Source: Paenibacillus sp. Root52
GTDB taxonomy: Bacteria; Bacillota; Bacilli; Paenibacillales; Paenibacillaceae
DNA: 64,000 bases
Direction of reading: 5' to 3'
Assembly (NCBI RefSeq): GCF_001426865.1
Contig: NZ_LMFO01000001.1
Span: 248,001 to 312,000 of the forward strand
In this document: positions 1 to 12,766 of the stretch, piece after piece
Position numbering within the stretch: position 1 is the stretch's first letter
How the letters are laid out: each line of letters starts with the position of its first letter
The notes under the pieces: generated by a model
What the model was told of the DNA's origin: nothing
Seen by the model: only the letters and a program-made list of their open reading frames with translations
Databases searched by the model: none
Position numbers and translations under genes: made by a program

Positions 1-893
1 CAACCAGATTTTTCAGTTCCAGAACCGATTCCCCCAGGAACAGTGCGGATAGTAATGCACCAAATACAGGAATGAGGAAGTTATACACAGATACTTTTCC
101 AACTTTGTTGTATTTAAGAAGCAGATTCCATAGACAGAATGCCACGGAAGATAATAAGGCCAGATAGATTAGATTCGCTGTAGATGCTAGAGTAAAGTGG
201 GTAACACTGCCGCCAAGTGATAGACCAAGCAAAGTCAGCACAACGCCTCCAACGAACAGACTAATTCCTGTAATGATCATGACATCAATAGTAGCCGTCA
301 ATCGTTTCGCGTAAATCGCGGTCACCGAGAAGACTAGAGCAGCTATGATCACGAAACCTTCGCCTGTAAGTGAGAAGGAGAATGTGAGCAGATCTGCATG
401 AAAATTTACAATAATTACGCCGACGAAACCAAGCACGCAGCCGACGATTTTATTTTGACTTAACTTATCATTTTTATAGATAAAATGAGCCAGAACAACA
501 CTGAAGAACGTTGTTGTTGCGTTCATAATGGAGCCTTTTACGCCAGTTGTATTGGCTACCCCAACGTAGAAAAACATATATTGTAGGCCGGTTTGCAAGA
601 CTCCGAGTGCACTTAAGCTAGCCCACTCACGCCCGGTCAGCTTCAATCTCTGTTTTCTCACCGTTCTAAACAGGACTAGAAGCAATAAACCGGCTAATGT
701 AAAGCGATATCCAGCAAATACGTATTTGGAGGCGATGTCCTCCGGCAAGATGTTAAAAGCGACATATCCAAGTTTAATGGATGGGTAAGCACTCCCCCAT
801 AACAAGCAGCATAGGCTTGCTATGAGCATGACAAACAATGGGTCTTGAAATTTACTTCGTTTCTCTGTTATCTCTCTCTCGATCACGTTCCAT
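1..893 (-). CDS. DMT-superfamily (EamA) transporter, C-terminus cut by window edge
   Basis: Reading the minus strand from an ATG at 893, preceded by a GAGGAG ribosome binding site, gives an open frame of about 297 codons to the left edge with no stop. The protein is strongly hydrophobic, with about ten predicted membrane helices in two repeats. This matches the two-EamA-domain architecture of drug/metabolite exporters of about 300 residues, so only a few residues are probably missing. The N-terminal helix with WGSAYPSIK and the helix with VANTTGVKGSIMNATTTFF resemble YdcZ/RhaT/EamA-type permeases. Substrate cannot be told from sequence; amino acids or small metabolites are typical. It is monocistronic as far as visible and divergent from the ASCH gene. 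Confidence 0.85.
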
Positions 894-1106
894 CTTCTCC
901 TCGCAGTTTCATGCACATATGGTTGTACTAATCTCATATCCATCACTGACCATATCATAATTCGCACGACTTGTATTGCTAAATGTAAGTTAAGAACTAT
1001 ATCCGAATCAGGAGATCAAGATTGATGGCGTGAAATCATCAACACAGAACAATGTGATAAGATAAGATGAATTCTATGGAGTTTATAGTTATAGGAGGGA
1101 CGTATA

Positions 1107-1580
1107 ATGTCAGCAAACCCAATTAATGAATATTGGCAGAGGTTCGCCAAGCAAAACGAGTTAAACATGGACACGCCAAGTGCTTGGATGTTTGGAGACG
1201 GATCAAAAGCAATGGGAGATGAGTTAGGTGGATTAGTTGTTAGTGGCATGAAAACGGGAACGTGTTCTGCTCATTGTGCATATGAGCTAGAAAACGAGGA
1301 AATTCCAAAGGTAGGTCGGTACGATATTGTATTAGACGGAGATAACAATCCGTTGGCGATTATCCAAATGACTCAGATTGAAGTCGTGAAAATGAATGAA
1401 GTTACTCATGAATTTGCTCGATCTGAAGGAGAGGGTGATCTGAGTTATGCGTATTGGTATCAGGAGCATGTTAAATTTTTCACCTGGCAATTGAGCCAGT
1501 ATGGGCTTACGTTTACTCCAGAGATACTGTTGGTTTGTCAGACATTTAAGGTTGTGGACGTGTATCGTGCAGGGGATTAG
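1107..1580 (+). CDS. ASCH domain-containing protein
   Basis: A 157-residue soluble protein. The motif around K49-T-G-T and the following beta-rich segment (GRYDIVLDGDNNPLAIIQ, then VTHEFARSEGEGDLSYAYW) match the ASCH fold of the YhfF type, a PUA-like beta barrel thought to bind RNA or nucleotides. Some ASCH proteins hydrolyse modified nucleosides such as N4-acetylcytidine, but nothing here fixes that activity. The start has a strong AGGAGG about 8 nt upstream. The gene stands alone, about 210 bp from the divergent DMT gene, and is followed by a hairpin terminator at 1741. The family call is solid; the function is unknown. Confidence 0.8.
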   Translation: MSANPINEYWQRFAKQNELNMDTPSAWMFGDGSKAMGDELGGLVVSGMKTGTCSAHCAYELENEEIPKVGRYDIVLDGDNNPLAIIQMTQIEVVKMNEVTHEFARSEGEGDLSYAYWYQEHVKFFTWQLSQYGLTFTPEILLVCQTFKVVDVYRAGD

Positions 1581-1740
1581 TTACGAAGTGAGTATGCGAA
1601 TGACAGCGTTGTTAGCTTAATTGGTATGAGTCTGTATACATATCGAGCATTGAGGCGTGCAATAGTATATAGCTAGCGTTCAGTGTGTTTGCAATCATAA
1701 AGATGTTCTATAATAAGATATTCTATGATAAGCACAAAAA

Positions 1741-1775
1741 AAAGAACCTGATGGAATCCATCAGGTTCTTTTTGG
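1741..1775 (+). terminator. Intrinsic terminator after the ASCH gene
   Basis: Arms AAAGAACCTGAT and ATCAGGTTCTTT are perfectly complementary around a short GGAATCC apex and are followed by TTT. An A-run precedes the left arm, so it could also act on the minus strand. Confidence 0.8.
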
Positions 1776-1778
1776 TTA

Positions 1779-1807
1779 TTGTATGTAAATAAATCCGGTG
1801 ATATAAT
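1779..1807 (+). promoter_or_regulatory. Predicted sigma-A promoter of rph
   Basis: TTGTAT at 1779-1784 is separated by 17 nt from a perfect TATAAT at 1802-1807. It lies just past the upstream terminator and would give a leader of about 118 nt before the rph ATG. Confidence 0.6.
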
Positions 1808-1828
1808 CGGAATACAAATTTCTGCAAT

Positions 1829-1886
1829 GAGTTAATCTGCATAATGAACCTATCTTCTATTATTAATTTATCATGCTGATTAACTC
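1829..1886 (+). promoter_or_regulatory. Leader hairpin in the rph 5' UTR
   Basis: GAGTTAATCTGCAT (1829-1842) pairs with ATGCTGATTAACTC (1873-1886) in 13 of 14 positions, enclosing a 30-nt loop. A T-rich run (ATTTTTTT, within 1895-1905) follows about 10 nt later. It lies wholly between the predicted promoter and the rph start, so it could be a regulatory or attenuating leader. That role is inference. Confidence 0.4.
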
Positions 1887-1931
1887 TTGTCAAATATTTT
1901 TTTCAAAATAGGCGGATTGGAGTGAGGCTGA

Positions 1932-4529
<2,598 letters not shown>

Positions 4530-4591
4530 CCACGAGCAGGTAATGAAGTGAGGCTAGCTGCTACGTAAGCTTTGAGTTATTGTTAAGATAC

Positions 4592-4634
4592 AAAGGGCGG
4601 ATACGTATGTTCATACGTTGTTCGTCCTTTTAAC
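4592..4634. terminator. Bidirectional hairpin between rph and the methyltransferase
   Basis: A two-part stem: AAAGGGCG with CGTCCTTT (one G-T pair) outside, and ACGTATG with CATACGT inside. A T-run follows on the plus strand and an A-run precedes it. It sits between two convergent genes. Confidence 0.7.
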
Positions 4635-4654
4635 TATCACTTTTCTATATATGA

Positions 4655-5287
4655 TTAGGCTAATTCATCTTTCTTGCATCGAATAAGCAAAAATGGGATC
4701 GAAGGTTTGTTTTTCATGATTTTATTAGGCTCTTCAATTTCATAGATTTCAATTTGTCCATATGCTCCGAATTCTTCTTGAATGGCTTCATCATCATAGA
4801 AAAACATCTTAAGCCCTTCCATGATCTCATAATAATTGTGATCGAGTTGTTGTCCTTGACCATACATCGGAGCTTTTGGGGAAACGGTTGTAAATACCAT
4901 GTATCCATTAGGTTTTAATTGCTTGTAACAATTTCGAATAAACTGTTCTCGTTCCTGTCTGTTCAATAGATGAATCAGCGCATAGCAAAATATACCGTCG
5001 TACAGATGCTCATCAAATGGCATGTCGGTTACAGAGCCATGAGCAATCGGGAAATCAAGTCCCTGTTGCCTTGCTAAGTGGATGGCGGTTTCGGAAATTT
5101 CAATTCCGGTGACCTGGATTCCGGCATCAATGAAGGTTTTGGCATTTCGGCCATAGCCAACACCTGGGATGAGGATGTCTTTAACGTTATTTTCGAGGAA
5201 AAACGCCTTGGTTAGAATGCTCGATTCTGTAGGTTCGAATCCCCACATCGTTTGTTTGTCCGCAAAACTGGATTCCCAGAATTCCAC
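4655..5287 (-). CDS. Class I SAM-dependent methyltransferase
   Basis: I place the start at the GTG at 5287, because AAGGAG lies 11 nt upstream and the longer frame to 5380 adds a non-conserved Tyr/Lys-rich stretch without an RBS. This gives 210 residues. A Rossmann methyltransferase fold is clear: motif I DILIPGVGYGRNA (37-49), the acidic Glu63 in GIEIS that would hold the SAM ribose, and a later GSVTDMPF segment for motif III. The N-terminal FWESSFADKQTMWGFEP resembles TPMT/tellurite-resistance-like small-molecule methyltransferases. The substrate is unknown. The gene stands alone and is divergent from paiA. Confidence 0.75.
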   Translation of the reverse strand: MEFWESSFADKQTMWGFEPTESSILTKAFFLENNVKDILIPGVGYGRNAKTFIDAGIQVTGIEISETAIHLARQQGLDFPIAHGSVTDMPFDEHLYDGIFCYALIHLLNRQEREQFIRNCYKQLKPNGYMVFTTVSPKAPMYGQGQQLDHNYYEIMEGLKMFFYDDEAIQEEFGAYGQIEIYEIEEPNKIMKNKPSIPFLLIRCKKDELA

Positions 5288-5446
5288 GGTACAACCAGCT
5301 CCTTTTCTATTATAAGTATATAAAAGACATTTGAAATCCTTAATAACTCTAATATATCTATCGTTTTTTGTAAATAGCAAATTCTATACTTAATTATGTT
5401 GCATTTACAACAAAATTGATTTAAATTGATGATACAACTTTCATAG

Positions 5447-6845
<1,399 letters not shown>

Positions 6846-6943
6846 ATCCTCATTCCTTTCTGAGTAGCCCTTATTCTAAAATAATATACGAGAGTTACTT
6901 AGAATAAAAGCGTTGACTAAGATGTGGAATAGGAGTGAACTGC

Positions 6944-9900
6944 ATGTCAGAGCAACATAAGGACAAGAGAATACTTCAACTTGCAGGAGCGTGGAGATAT
7001 GCGCTTGACCCAGAGGATATCGGAGAATCAGAACAGTGGTACGATTCGTATATTCCAGGTTCAGGCGAGACCGTATCACTCCCAGGCACACTGACCATTA
7101 ACGGAATAGGTGAAGCTGAGAAATGGGGAGATACAATGGATCGGGAGTCGATCCGATCTCTACGTCAGCGATATCGTTACATCGGAGCAGCGTGGTACGA
7201 AACTGAAATCGACATTCCTGCGGATTGGATAGATCGACGCTTCTTTATTTTTCTTGAACGCGTAATGTTTCAATCTACCTTATGGGTAAATGGAGAATTG
7301 GCTGGGCAGCAGGATAGTCTGTCAGCACCTCATGAATATGATGTGAGTATGCTTATACAACCTGGAACAGTAAACCGGTTTACGCTTCGGATCGACAATC
7401 GGGATGTTCAGAATTTGGGTACCCATTCGAGTGCCTATACGGAAGAAACGCAAACGATATGGAATGGCGTCGTTGGACGTATCGAGCTACACGCGTTAAA
7501 GGCTTACTGGATCAACAATGTGCATATACATCCTCGTCCCGATCTGCGCTCTGTTATCGTAAAGGGCACCTGTCATAATGCAACAGATACTAAGGTTCAG
7601 TTTCGATTAAACTTAAGGGCTTCGATTAAACAGGGAACGGCTCCGCATGTAGGGGATGAGACTAAAGAGGAATTGAATGTCCTTGCTTCATCCGCTCAGA
7701 ACTTTGAATATGAATACCCTATGGGTGAAGATCCTTTGTTATGGGACGAATTCACGCCCAACTTGTATGAGATGAAGGTAGAAGGAAGCATTTTATTAGA
7801 TGAACATACCCCGGTTCGCATCGTAGCACATCAAACCTTTGGTTTACGCTACTTCAATCGTGAAGGCAGAATATTAAAAATGAATGGTCGGGCAGTCTTC
7901 TTGCGAGGAACCTTGGAATGCTGCATTTTCCCACATACGGGTCATCCTCCAATGGACATTGGACCATGGCAGAAGATCTTTCAGACCGCTAAGGAGTACG
8001 GGTTAAACCACATTCGGTTTCACTCTTGGTGCCCGCCGGAGGTGGCATTTGAAGCAGCGGATCAATTGGGAATATACTTACAGATTGAATCACCGATGTG
8101 GATGGATACGTGGAATATGGCCGTTGGTACGCATCCAGAGCATTATACCTACTTACCGCAAGAAGCTCGTAGAATTGTGGAAGTGTACGGCAACCACCCT
8201 TCGTTCTGCATATACAGTAATGGCAATGAACTGAATGGTGATTTTGAGCTGTTGCATCAGATGGTTGAAGAGCTGAAAGTGAACGATGATCGACGATTGT
8301 ACACGCTTACCACGAATTGGGATCGACCGCTTGATCCCGCAGATGACATTTTTATTGCCCAATCGGTTGATGGGATTGGTGTTCGAGGACAATATTTTCC
8401 TGAAAAGCTAGCCTTTTCGACAGACCTTGATTTTCGAGAAGCCGTAGCGGCACGGTCTGTTCCGGTCATCTCCCATGAAGTGGGACAGTACGCGGTATAT
8501 CCAGACGTGCAAGAAATACCGAAATACACGGGTGCGCTACGTCCGGTAAACCTGGAGGCAATCCACGCAGACATGGAGACACGAGGATTAGCAGAGGATA
8601 TTCGCTCCTTTGTACATGGTACGTGGATGTTTGCCCTGCAATTATATCGTGATGAGATCGAGGCTGCATTGCGCACACCGTATCTTGGAGGGTTCCAGTT
8701 GTTAGACTTGCATGATTTTCCAGGACAAAGCACGGCTACGGTTGGAATTCTAAATGCATTTTGGGAATCGAAAGGCTTGACCGAGCCGCATCAATTTCGT
8801 GAATTCTGTGCACCAACAGTGTTGCTGCTTCGTATGCCGAAGCGTATCTATACTGAAACGGAACCATTCCATGCGGAGATCAATATTTCTCATTTTGCCG
8901 CAACAGATATCCCGCCATCCTCCATCCAATGGGTCATTAAGAATGGTGATGGGCACATTCTTGACCAAGGCTTATTACAAACAGATACCATCCCGAATGG
9001 GTCAGGCCAACCACTAGGAGGTATAGTATCGTTGGCACCACAGTACATCAAGAAGAGTGACAGATTAACGATTTCACTAGAAATTTTAGGTGGCGATGTG
9101 CGAAATGAATGGCCATTTTGGGTTTACGAATCCCCAGAGAAGCATCGTGAATTGCCGCAGTCGATCATGGTGAAACGAAGTCTGGATGAAGAGATGGAAC
9201 AGTATCTTACAGCAGGAGGGCATGTCCTGTTTCTGGCGCAAAAAGAGAAGCTGCAACATGCGAGCCCGGGGAAGTTCTATCCCGTGTTCTGGAGTCCGGC
9301 TCATTTTGCAACGGAGGCACCGTGCGGTATTATCGCTCACACGGATCACCCTGCATTGAACGGATTACCGATCCGAGAGTATGCGGAGCATCCATGGCAA
9401 GACTTGTTGGATCAATCCGTATCACTTGTAGTGAACGAAGGGATTCCATTCAACCCAATTGTTCAGGTCATTCCCAACTTCTATCACAATCGCAAGCTGA
9501 TGAATCTTGCTGAATATAACGTCGGTCAAGGCAAGGTATTGATCTGCGGCATCAACATTGAAGATGATCTGCAGCATCGACCTGTTGCAGCCCAACTTCG
9601 TACAAGTTTAATCAATTATGTGTCAGGGGAGTCGTTTGAACCCACAGTAGGGATTGAACTGCATCAGCTTCGTCAATTACTTGCTGAGAGTGAGCAATCT
9701 GCCGAGGCAGCAACCGATTCTATGATTCTAGATGATGAGCTTGCACATATGAAGGTCGCATCCAGTGATAGCGAAGGCGATCGTCATGAAGCAATGTACG
9801 GAAACGACGGTAACAGTCAGACCTATTGGCAGGCAGAAGATGATGCGCCAGGTCACTGGTGGCAGGTTGACCTGCTACATGAACACTCTATTACACGAAC

Positions 9901-10123
9901 GAAGGTGGAGTTTCATCAGGAAGGTAACTTCCTGTATGTGATTCAGGTTTCAAGTGATGGTCAACAATGGAGCGTTGTTTCGAATCAGACCGGTCAGACA
10001 TCGACTGCAATGACGCGTGTAGACCGCTTTGAGGCGAAGGGAAGGTATGTAAGAATCGTGTATAACGGATTGCCCGGCGGGGTTAGAGCGGGACACCGCG
10101 CATTCGAAGTATATGGAAGGTAG
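6944..10123 (+). CDS. Glycoside hydrolase family 2 protein with C-terminal F5/8-type (CBM32-like) domain
   Basis: A 1059-residue protein with no signal peptide, so probably cytoplasmic. The order is: N-terminal sugar-binding jelly roll (about 10-175, WYETEIDIPADW), Ig-like domain (about 180-310), TIM barrel (about 315-620), linker and alpha/beta regions, and a C-terminal discoidin/CBM32-like domain (about 920-1059, HWWQVDLLHEH to AHRAFEVYG). The acid/base Glu is expected in NGNELNG (near 429) and the nucleophile Glu in SHEVGQY (near 512), both standard GH2 positions. The substrate (galactoside, mannoside, glucuronide or other) cannot be assigned. The ATG at 6944 has AGGAG 9-10 nt upstream; the GTG three codons earlier overlaps the RBS. 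A terminator follows at 10147. Confidence 0.8.
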   Translation: MSEQHKDKRILQLAGAWRYALDPEDIGESEQWYDSYIPGSGETVSLPGTLTINGIGEAEKWGDTMDRESIRSLRQRYRYIGAAWYETEIDIPADWIDRRFFIFLERVMFQSTLWVNGELAGQQDSLSAPHEYDVSMLIQPGTVNRFTLRIDNRDVQNLGTHSSAYTEETQTIWNGVVGRIELHALKAYWINNVHIHPRPDLRSVIVKGTCHNATDTKVQFRLNLRASIKQGTAPHVGDETKEELNVLASSAQNFEYEYPMGEDPLLWDEFTPNLYEMKVEGSILLDEHTPVRIVAHQTFGLRYFNREGRILKMNGRAVFLRGTLECCIFPHTGHPPMDIGPWQKIFQTAKEYGLNHIRFHSWCPPEVAFEAADQLGIYLQIESPMWMDTWNMAVGTHPEHYTYLPQEARRIVEVYGNHPSFCIYSNGNELNGDFELLHQMVEELKVNDDRRLYTLTTNWDRPLDPADDIFIAQSVDGIGVRGQYFPEKLAFSTDLDFREAVAARSVPVISHEVGQYAVYPDVQEIPKYTGALRPVNLEAIHADMETRGLAEDIRSFVHGTWMFALQLYRDEIEAALRTPYLGGFQLLDLHDFPGQSTATVGILNAFWESKGLTEPHQFREFCAPTVLLLRMPKRIYTETEPFHAEINISHFAATDIPPSSIQWVIKNGDGHILDQGLLQTDTIPNGSGQPLGGIVSLAPQYIKKSDRLTISLEILGGDVRNEWPFWVYESPEKHRELPQSIMVKRSLDEEMEQYLTAGGHVLFLAQKEKLQHASPGKFYPVFWSPAHFATEAPCGIIAHTDHPALNGLPIREYAEHPWQDLLDQSVSLVVNEGIPFNPIVQVIPNFYHNRKLMNLAEYNVGQGKVLICGINIEDDLQHRPVAAQLRTSLINYVSGESFEPTVGIELHQLRQLLAESEQSAEAATDSMILDDELAHMKVASSDSEGDRHEAMYGNDGNSQTYWQAEDDAPGHWWQVDLLHEHSITRTKVEFHQEGNFLYVIQVSSDGQQWSVVSNQTGQTSTAMTRVDRFEAKGRYVRIVYNGLPGGVRAGHRAFEVYGR

Positions 10124-10146
10124 TTAGCGAGAACATGAATTCCAAG

Positions 10147-10180
10147 AAAGAACGTCACGCTAGGGTGTCGTTCTTTTTCT
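10147..10180 (+). terminator. Intrinsic terminator after the GH2 gene
   Basis: AAAGAACG and CGTTCTTT pair, extended inward by CAC/GTG across one T-T mismatch, with a six-base loop and T-rich downstream sequence. Confidence 0.75.
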
Positions 10181-10234
10181 CTTAAAATGACAGTAGCACC
10201 GTAATGAGACGGCAAAATAACGAAGAGGATAACC

Positions 10235-10804
10235 TTAGTTAATAACTTCGTTCCGCTTCAGTAACCCCCATAATTGCTGTGCAACATCATCCGCTGATAT
10301 CGGCATATGATTCAGAATCCACCATTCAATAATACCGACAAAAGCCGAGGCCATGAATTGAGTAATCAGTTCTTTGTTATAATTTAGATTAACTCCTTCC
10401 ATATGGATTTGTATGCTAATATGAGTTGTCGCAAGCTCCAGCATACGGTCGCGGAATGCGGGAATCCCTTTATTCGAGAGCATGGAGAAGTAAAATGTGT
10501 GGTTCTCTTCAAAATAGCGAATGACGGGAAGAAATGAAGATTCAATGAGATCGATGGTTTCTCCATTGGTATTCGTTGTCGTTGTTACTGCGATCATCTG
10601 ATTCAAGTTTTCTTCAATGCACTTGTTCAACAGATCGTACTTATCACTGTAGTGAAAGTAAACGGTCCCTCGGTTAATATTTGCTCGATCAGCAATTTCG
10701 TTGATTGTAATAACCTCAAAGTTCTTCTCAGCAATTAAAGAAACAAAGGATTGAAAGATTGCTGCCTTTGTTTTTGCAACTCTTCTGTCCATTTTGACCT
10801 CCAT
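10235..10804 (-). CDS. TetR/AcrR-family transcriptional regulator
   Basis: 189 residues with an N-terminal TetR DNA-binding domain (about 8-55: AIFQSFVSLIAEKNFEVITINEIADRANINRGTVYFHY, discontinuous quote of the same helix-turn-helix region) and a variable C-terminal ligand domain of about 130 residues. Two in-frame ATGs, at 10804 and 10792, each have a GGAGG at good spacing (8 and 5 nt), so the exact start is open. It is divergent from the SnoaL-like gene, and inverted repeats with CCAAC/GTTGG half-sites lie between them. It probably represses itself and that neighbour. The ligand is unknown. Confidence 0.85.
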   Translation of the reverse strand: MEVKMDRRVAKTKAAIFQSFVSLIAEKNFEVITINEIADRANINRGTVYFHYSDKYDLLNKCIEENLNQMIAVTTTTNTNGETIDLIESSFLPVIRYFEENHTFYFSMLSNKGIPAFRDRMLELATTHISIQIHMEGVNLNYNKELITQFMASAFVGIIEWWILNHMPISADDVAQQLWGLLKRNEVIN

Positions 10805-10848
10805 CAGACCAACCTCCAGATAAGATATCTAACATGTCAGCCCATTAC

Positions 10849-10862
10849 GTTGGATATCCAAC
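10849..10862. promoter_or_regulatory. Candidate TetR operator (perfect 14-bp palindrome)
   Basis: GTTGGATATCCAAC is a perfect palindrome about 45 bp before the TetR start. It overlaps a second inverted repeat, CCAACATATTGG (10858-10869), and the CCAAC half-site recurs upstream of the SnoaL gene. Confidence 0.5.
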
Positions 10863-10931
10863 ATATTGGACTAGATTAACGATTGAATAGATTCGTATAG
10901 CTCATATAATAGTCAATAAGCGTTAGTTATT

Positions 10932-10943
10932 CAACAAATGTTG
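10932..10943. promoter_or_regulatory. Second candidate operator site upstream of the SnoaL-like gene
   Basis: CAACAAATGTTG carries CAACA/TGTTG arms, the same half-site as the palindrome at 10849. It is about 145 bp before the SnoaL start. The match is short, so confidence is low. Confidence 0.3.
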
Positions 10944-11087
10944 GATTAAATAATAAGCGAACAATGACGAGAATAGAAAGGATGACCGGTAAAGATACCC
11001 TTGTAATATCGAGCGAAATGAATTGGATATAAGGGTCAGATAACAACGAATTATAGAACTTATAACCTATCCGAGGGGGAAAACAAC

Positions 11088-11528
11088 ATGTCACTGGAAA
11101 TACTACAAGCAAAGTCAGACCTGAGAGATCTCATTGATTCTTACGCAACATTAACTGATGCCAAAAAGGTCTCGGAACAGATGTTATTATTTACGACAAA
11201 TGCTCGATTTAAAGTGTACTTCGGAGATCAGTTGGTATCTGATGTGACTGGCACCAAACAATTAGAGGAAGAGTTCAACGGTCACGTTGCACTGGTTAAA
11301 CGTTACTTTACCGCTAATGCACAGCATGTTGTGCGAGTAGATGGGGACTCAGCAACAGGGGTTGTATTTTCACAAGTGAAGATGGTGAGGGATGAGGAGG
11401 GACAAGAAGTGTTAACGGATTATAGTGTGCAATATCATGATGTATATATTCGCCAAGACGAGAAGTGGTTCATTCAGGAACGGAAGTCGCATTATATCAT
11501 TGCGGAAGCAAGAGCATTACAAGGGTAA
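11088..11528 (+). CDS. SnoaL-like / NTF2-fold protein
   Basis: A 146-residue cytoplasmic protein. The N-terminal helix (LRDLIDSYATLTDAKKVSEQMLLF), the FTTNARFKVYFGDQLV strand, the buried histidine in TANAQHVVRVDGDSATG and the C-terminal RQDEKWFIQERK strand are characteristic of the SnoaL-like, nuclear-transport-factor-2-like fold. Members include isomerases, dehydratases and non-catalytic ligand binders, so no activity can be assigned. A GAGGGGG element precedes the ATG at normal spacing. It is divergent from a TetR regulator and probably controlled by it. Confidence 0.75.
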   Translation: MSLEILQAKSDLRDLIDSYATLTDAKKVSEQMLLFTTNARFKVYFGDQLVSDVTGTKQLEEEFNGHVALVKRYFTANAQHVVRVDGDSATGVVFSQVKMVRDEEGQEVLTDYSVQYHDVYIRQDEKWFIQERKSHYIIAEARALQG

Positions 11529-11544
11529 AGGATAAGGGGAAATT

Positions 11545-11590
11545 CCAAAATGGCAGGGTCGTGTTAAGCGCGAGCTTGTCATTTTGGCTT
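11545..11590 (+). terminator. Hairpin after the SnoaL-like gene
   Basis: CCAAAATGGCA pairs with TGTCATTTTGG (one G-T pair) around a 21-nt loop, with a weak T-stretch afterwards. A plausible terminator of modest strength. Confidence 0.5.
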
Positions 11591-11711
11591 TAAATTCGCA
11601 GCGGTATGTGGCTTAGTTTTGAGTAAACAGATAATGATCTAGTCATTCGCAGTAAGCATGGTTTAAGACACTCACTCGACTAACTGGGATTAATTTCTAA
11701 TGTTAAAATGC

Positions 11712-11740
11712 TTGTCAAATGAAAAAAAATATGATAATTT
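11712..11740 (+). promoter_or_regulatory. Promoter of the rbs operon
   Basis: TTGTCA at 11712-11717, a 17-nt spacer, then TAATTT at 11735-11740. The LacI-type operator begins 6 nt downstream, at the expected transcription start. Confidence 0.6.
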
Positions 11741-11745
11741 ATGTC

Positions 11746-11759
11746 TGTAACCGGTTACA
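11746..11759. promoter_or_regulatory. LacI-type operator of the rbs operon
   Basis: TGTAACCGGTTACA is a perfect palindrome with the central CCGG/CG typical of LacI-family operators, including RbsR and CcpA sites. Its position over the predicted start point, just before rbsR, supports autoregulation by RbsR. Confidence 0.7.
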
Positions 11760-11773
11760 CATAAGGAGAACAG

Positions 11774-12766
11774 ATGATGAAAACGATCAAAGACGTAGCG
11801 AATCTGGCTGGCGTATCAGTAGCCACCGTATCAAGAGTCATTAATGACAGGGGTTATGTTCATGCGGATACTCGCAAGAAAGTGGAAGATGCCGTGAAGG
11901 CGCTTAACTTCTCCCCGAATGAAGTAGCTCGCTCATTATATAAACGTAAGTCCAAACTGATTGGCCTGTTGCTGCCCGATATTGCAAACCCTTACTTTCC
12001 ACAACTTGCTCGCGGTGTAGAGGATCGGATGCAGGAGCAGGATTACAGACTGATATTCGGAAATAGTGATGAGGATGAACGGAAGGAGCAGGATTACATC
12101 CAGACGTTCATTCAGAATAACGTGGTTGGTGTAATCTCTTCAACGAACTACCCTCATTCTTCAATATATGAAAATCTGAAGATTCCTGTGGTGTTTCTCG
12201 ATAGAACCTCATTAGATCGACCTTCTGTGTATGCGGACGGTAGAGAAGGGGGAAGGCTAGCAGCTAAGGAGATCATCAGACGGGGGAGCTGCAAGATAAC
12301 GGTTATGCAGGGACCAACACATATTCGCCCAGCCCAAGATCGTTTCGAAGGTGCAATTGAAACCATTCGTGCGGCGGGGCTTGATTACCGGGTTATCCAG
12401 ACAACCTCATTTTCGTTTAACGAGGCAGGGGTGTGGGCTGAAGAGTTATTCAAGAAATATGCCGACACGGATGGAATAATCGCCAGTAATGACATTGCTG
12501 CGATGGCCGTGCTACATGAGGCGGCGCGAATTGGAAGGAAAGTTCCTGATGATGTACAAGTCATTGGGTTTGACGATATTCCGATGAGTGGTCTATTGTC
12601 GCCAGCGTTGTCCACCATTCGGCAACCGGCATATGAGATGGGTAGAGAAGCGGCGGGATTACTTATCAAGCTTGTGGAACAAAATGCGATCGAGAATAAA
12701 AACATACAGTTGCCTGTTGGATTCATTGAGCGGGGGACAACGAGAAAGGTGAGAACAGATGGCTAA
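11774..12766 (+). CDS. rbsR: Ribose operon repressor, LacI family
   Basis: 330 residues with an N-terminal LacI helix-turn-helix and hinge (about 3-60, TIKDVANLAGVSVATVSRV) and a periplasmic-binding-protein-like sensor domain (about 60-325, including IGLLLPDIANPYFPQLARG and VQVIGFDDIPMSGLLSPAL). It is first in the rbs operon and overlaps rbsK by 8 bp. In related systems RbsR represses the operon until ribose or a phosphorylated derivative is present. AAGGAG lies 5 nt before this ATG and 8 nt before a second in-frame ATG at 11777, which may be the real start. Confidence 0.92.
   Translation: MMKTIKDVANLAGVSVATVSRVINDRGYVHADTRKKVEDAVKALNFSPNEVARSLYKRKSKLIGLLLPDIANPYFPQLARGVEDRMQEQDYRLIFGNSDEDERKEQDYIQTFIQNNVVGVISSTNYPHSSIYENLKIPVVFLDRTSLDRPSVYADGREGGRLAAKEIIRRGSCKITVMQGPTHIRPAQDRFEGAIETIRAAGLDYRVIQTTSFSFNEAGVWAEELFKKYADTDGIIASNDIAAMAVLHEAARIGRKVPDDVQVIGFDDIPMSGLLSPALSTIRQPAYEMGREAAGLLIKLVEQNAIENKNIQLPVGFIERGTTRKVRTDG

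Larger units (their letters stand above)
1581..1931. other. Intergenic stretch with terminator, rph promoter and leader
   Basis: No gene is supported in these 351 bases. They contain a strong hairpin terminator (1741-1775), a near-consensus promoter (1779-1807) and a structured leader before rph (1829-1886), each listed separately. The first 150 bases show nothing recognisable. Confidence 0.7.

Noticed and set aside
8257..8733. 158-codon minus-strand frame inside the GH2 gene
   Set aside because: Composition follows the complement of the real gene and there is no start signal.
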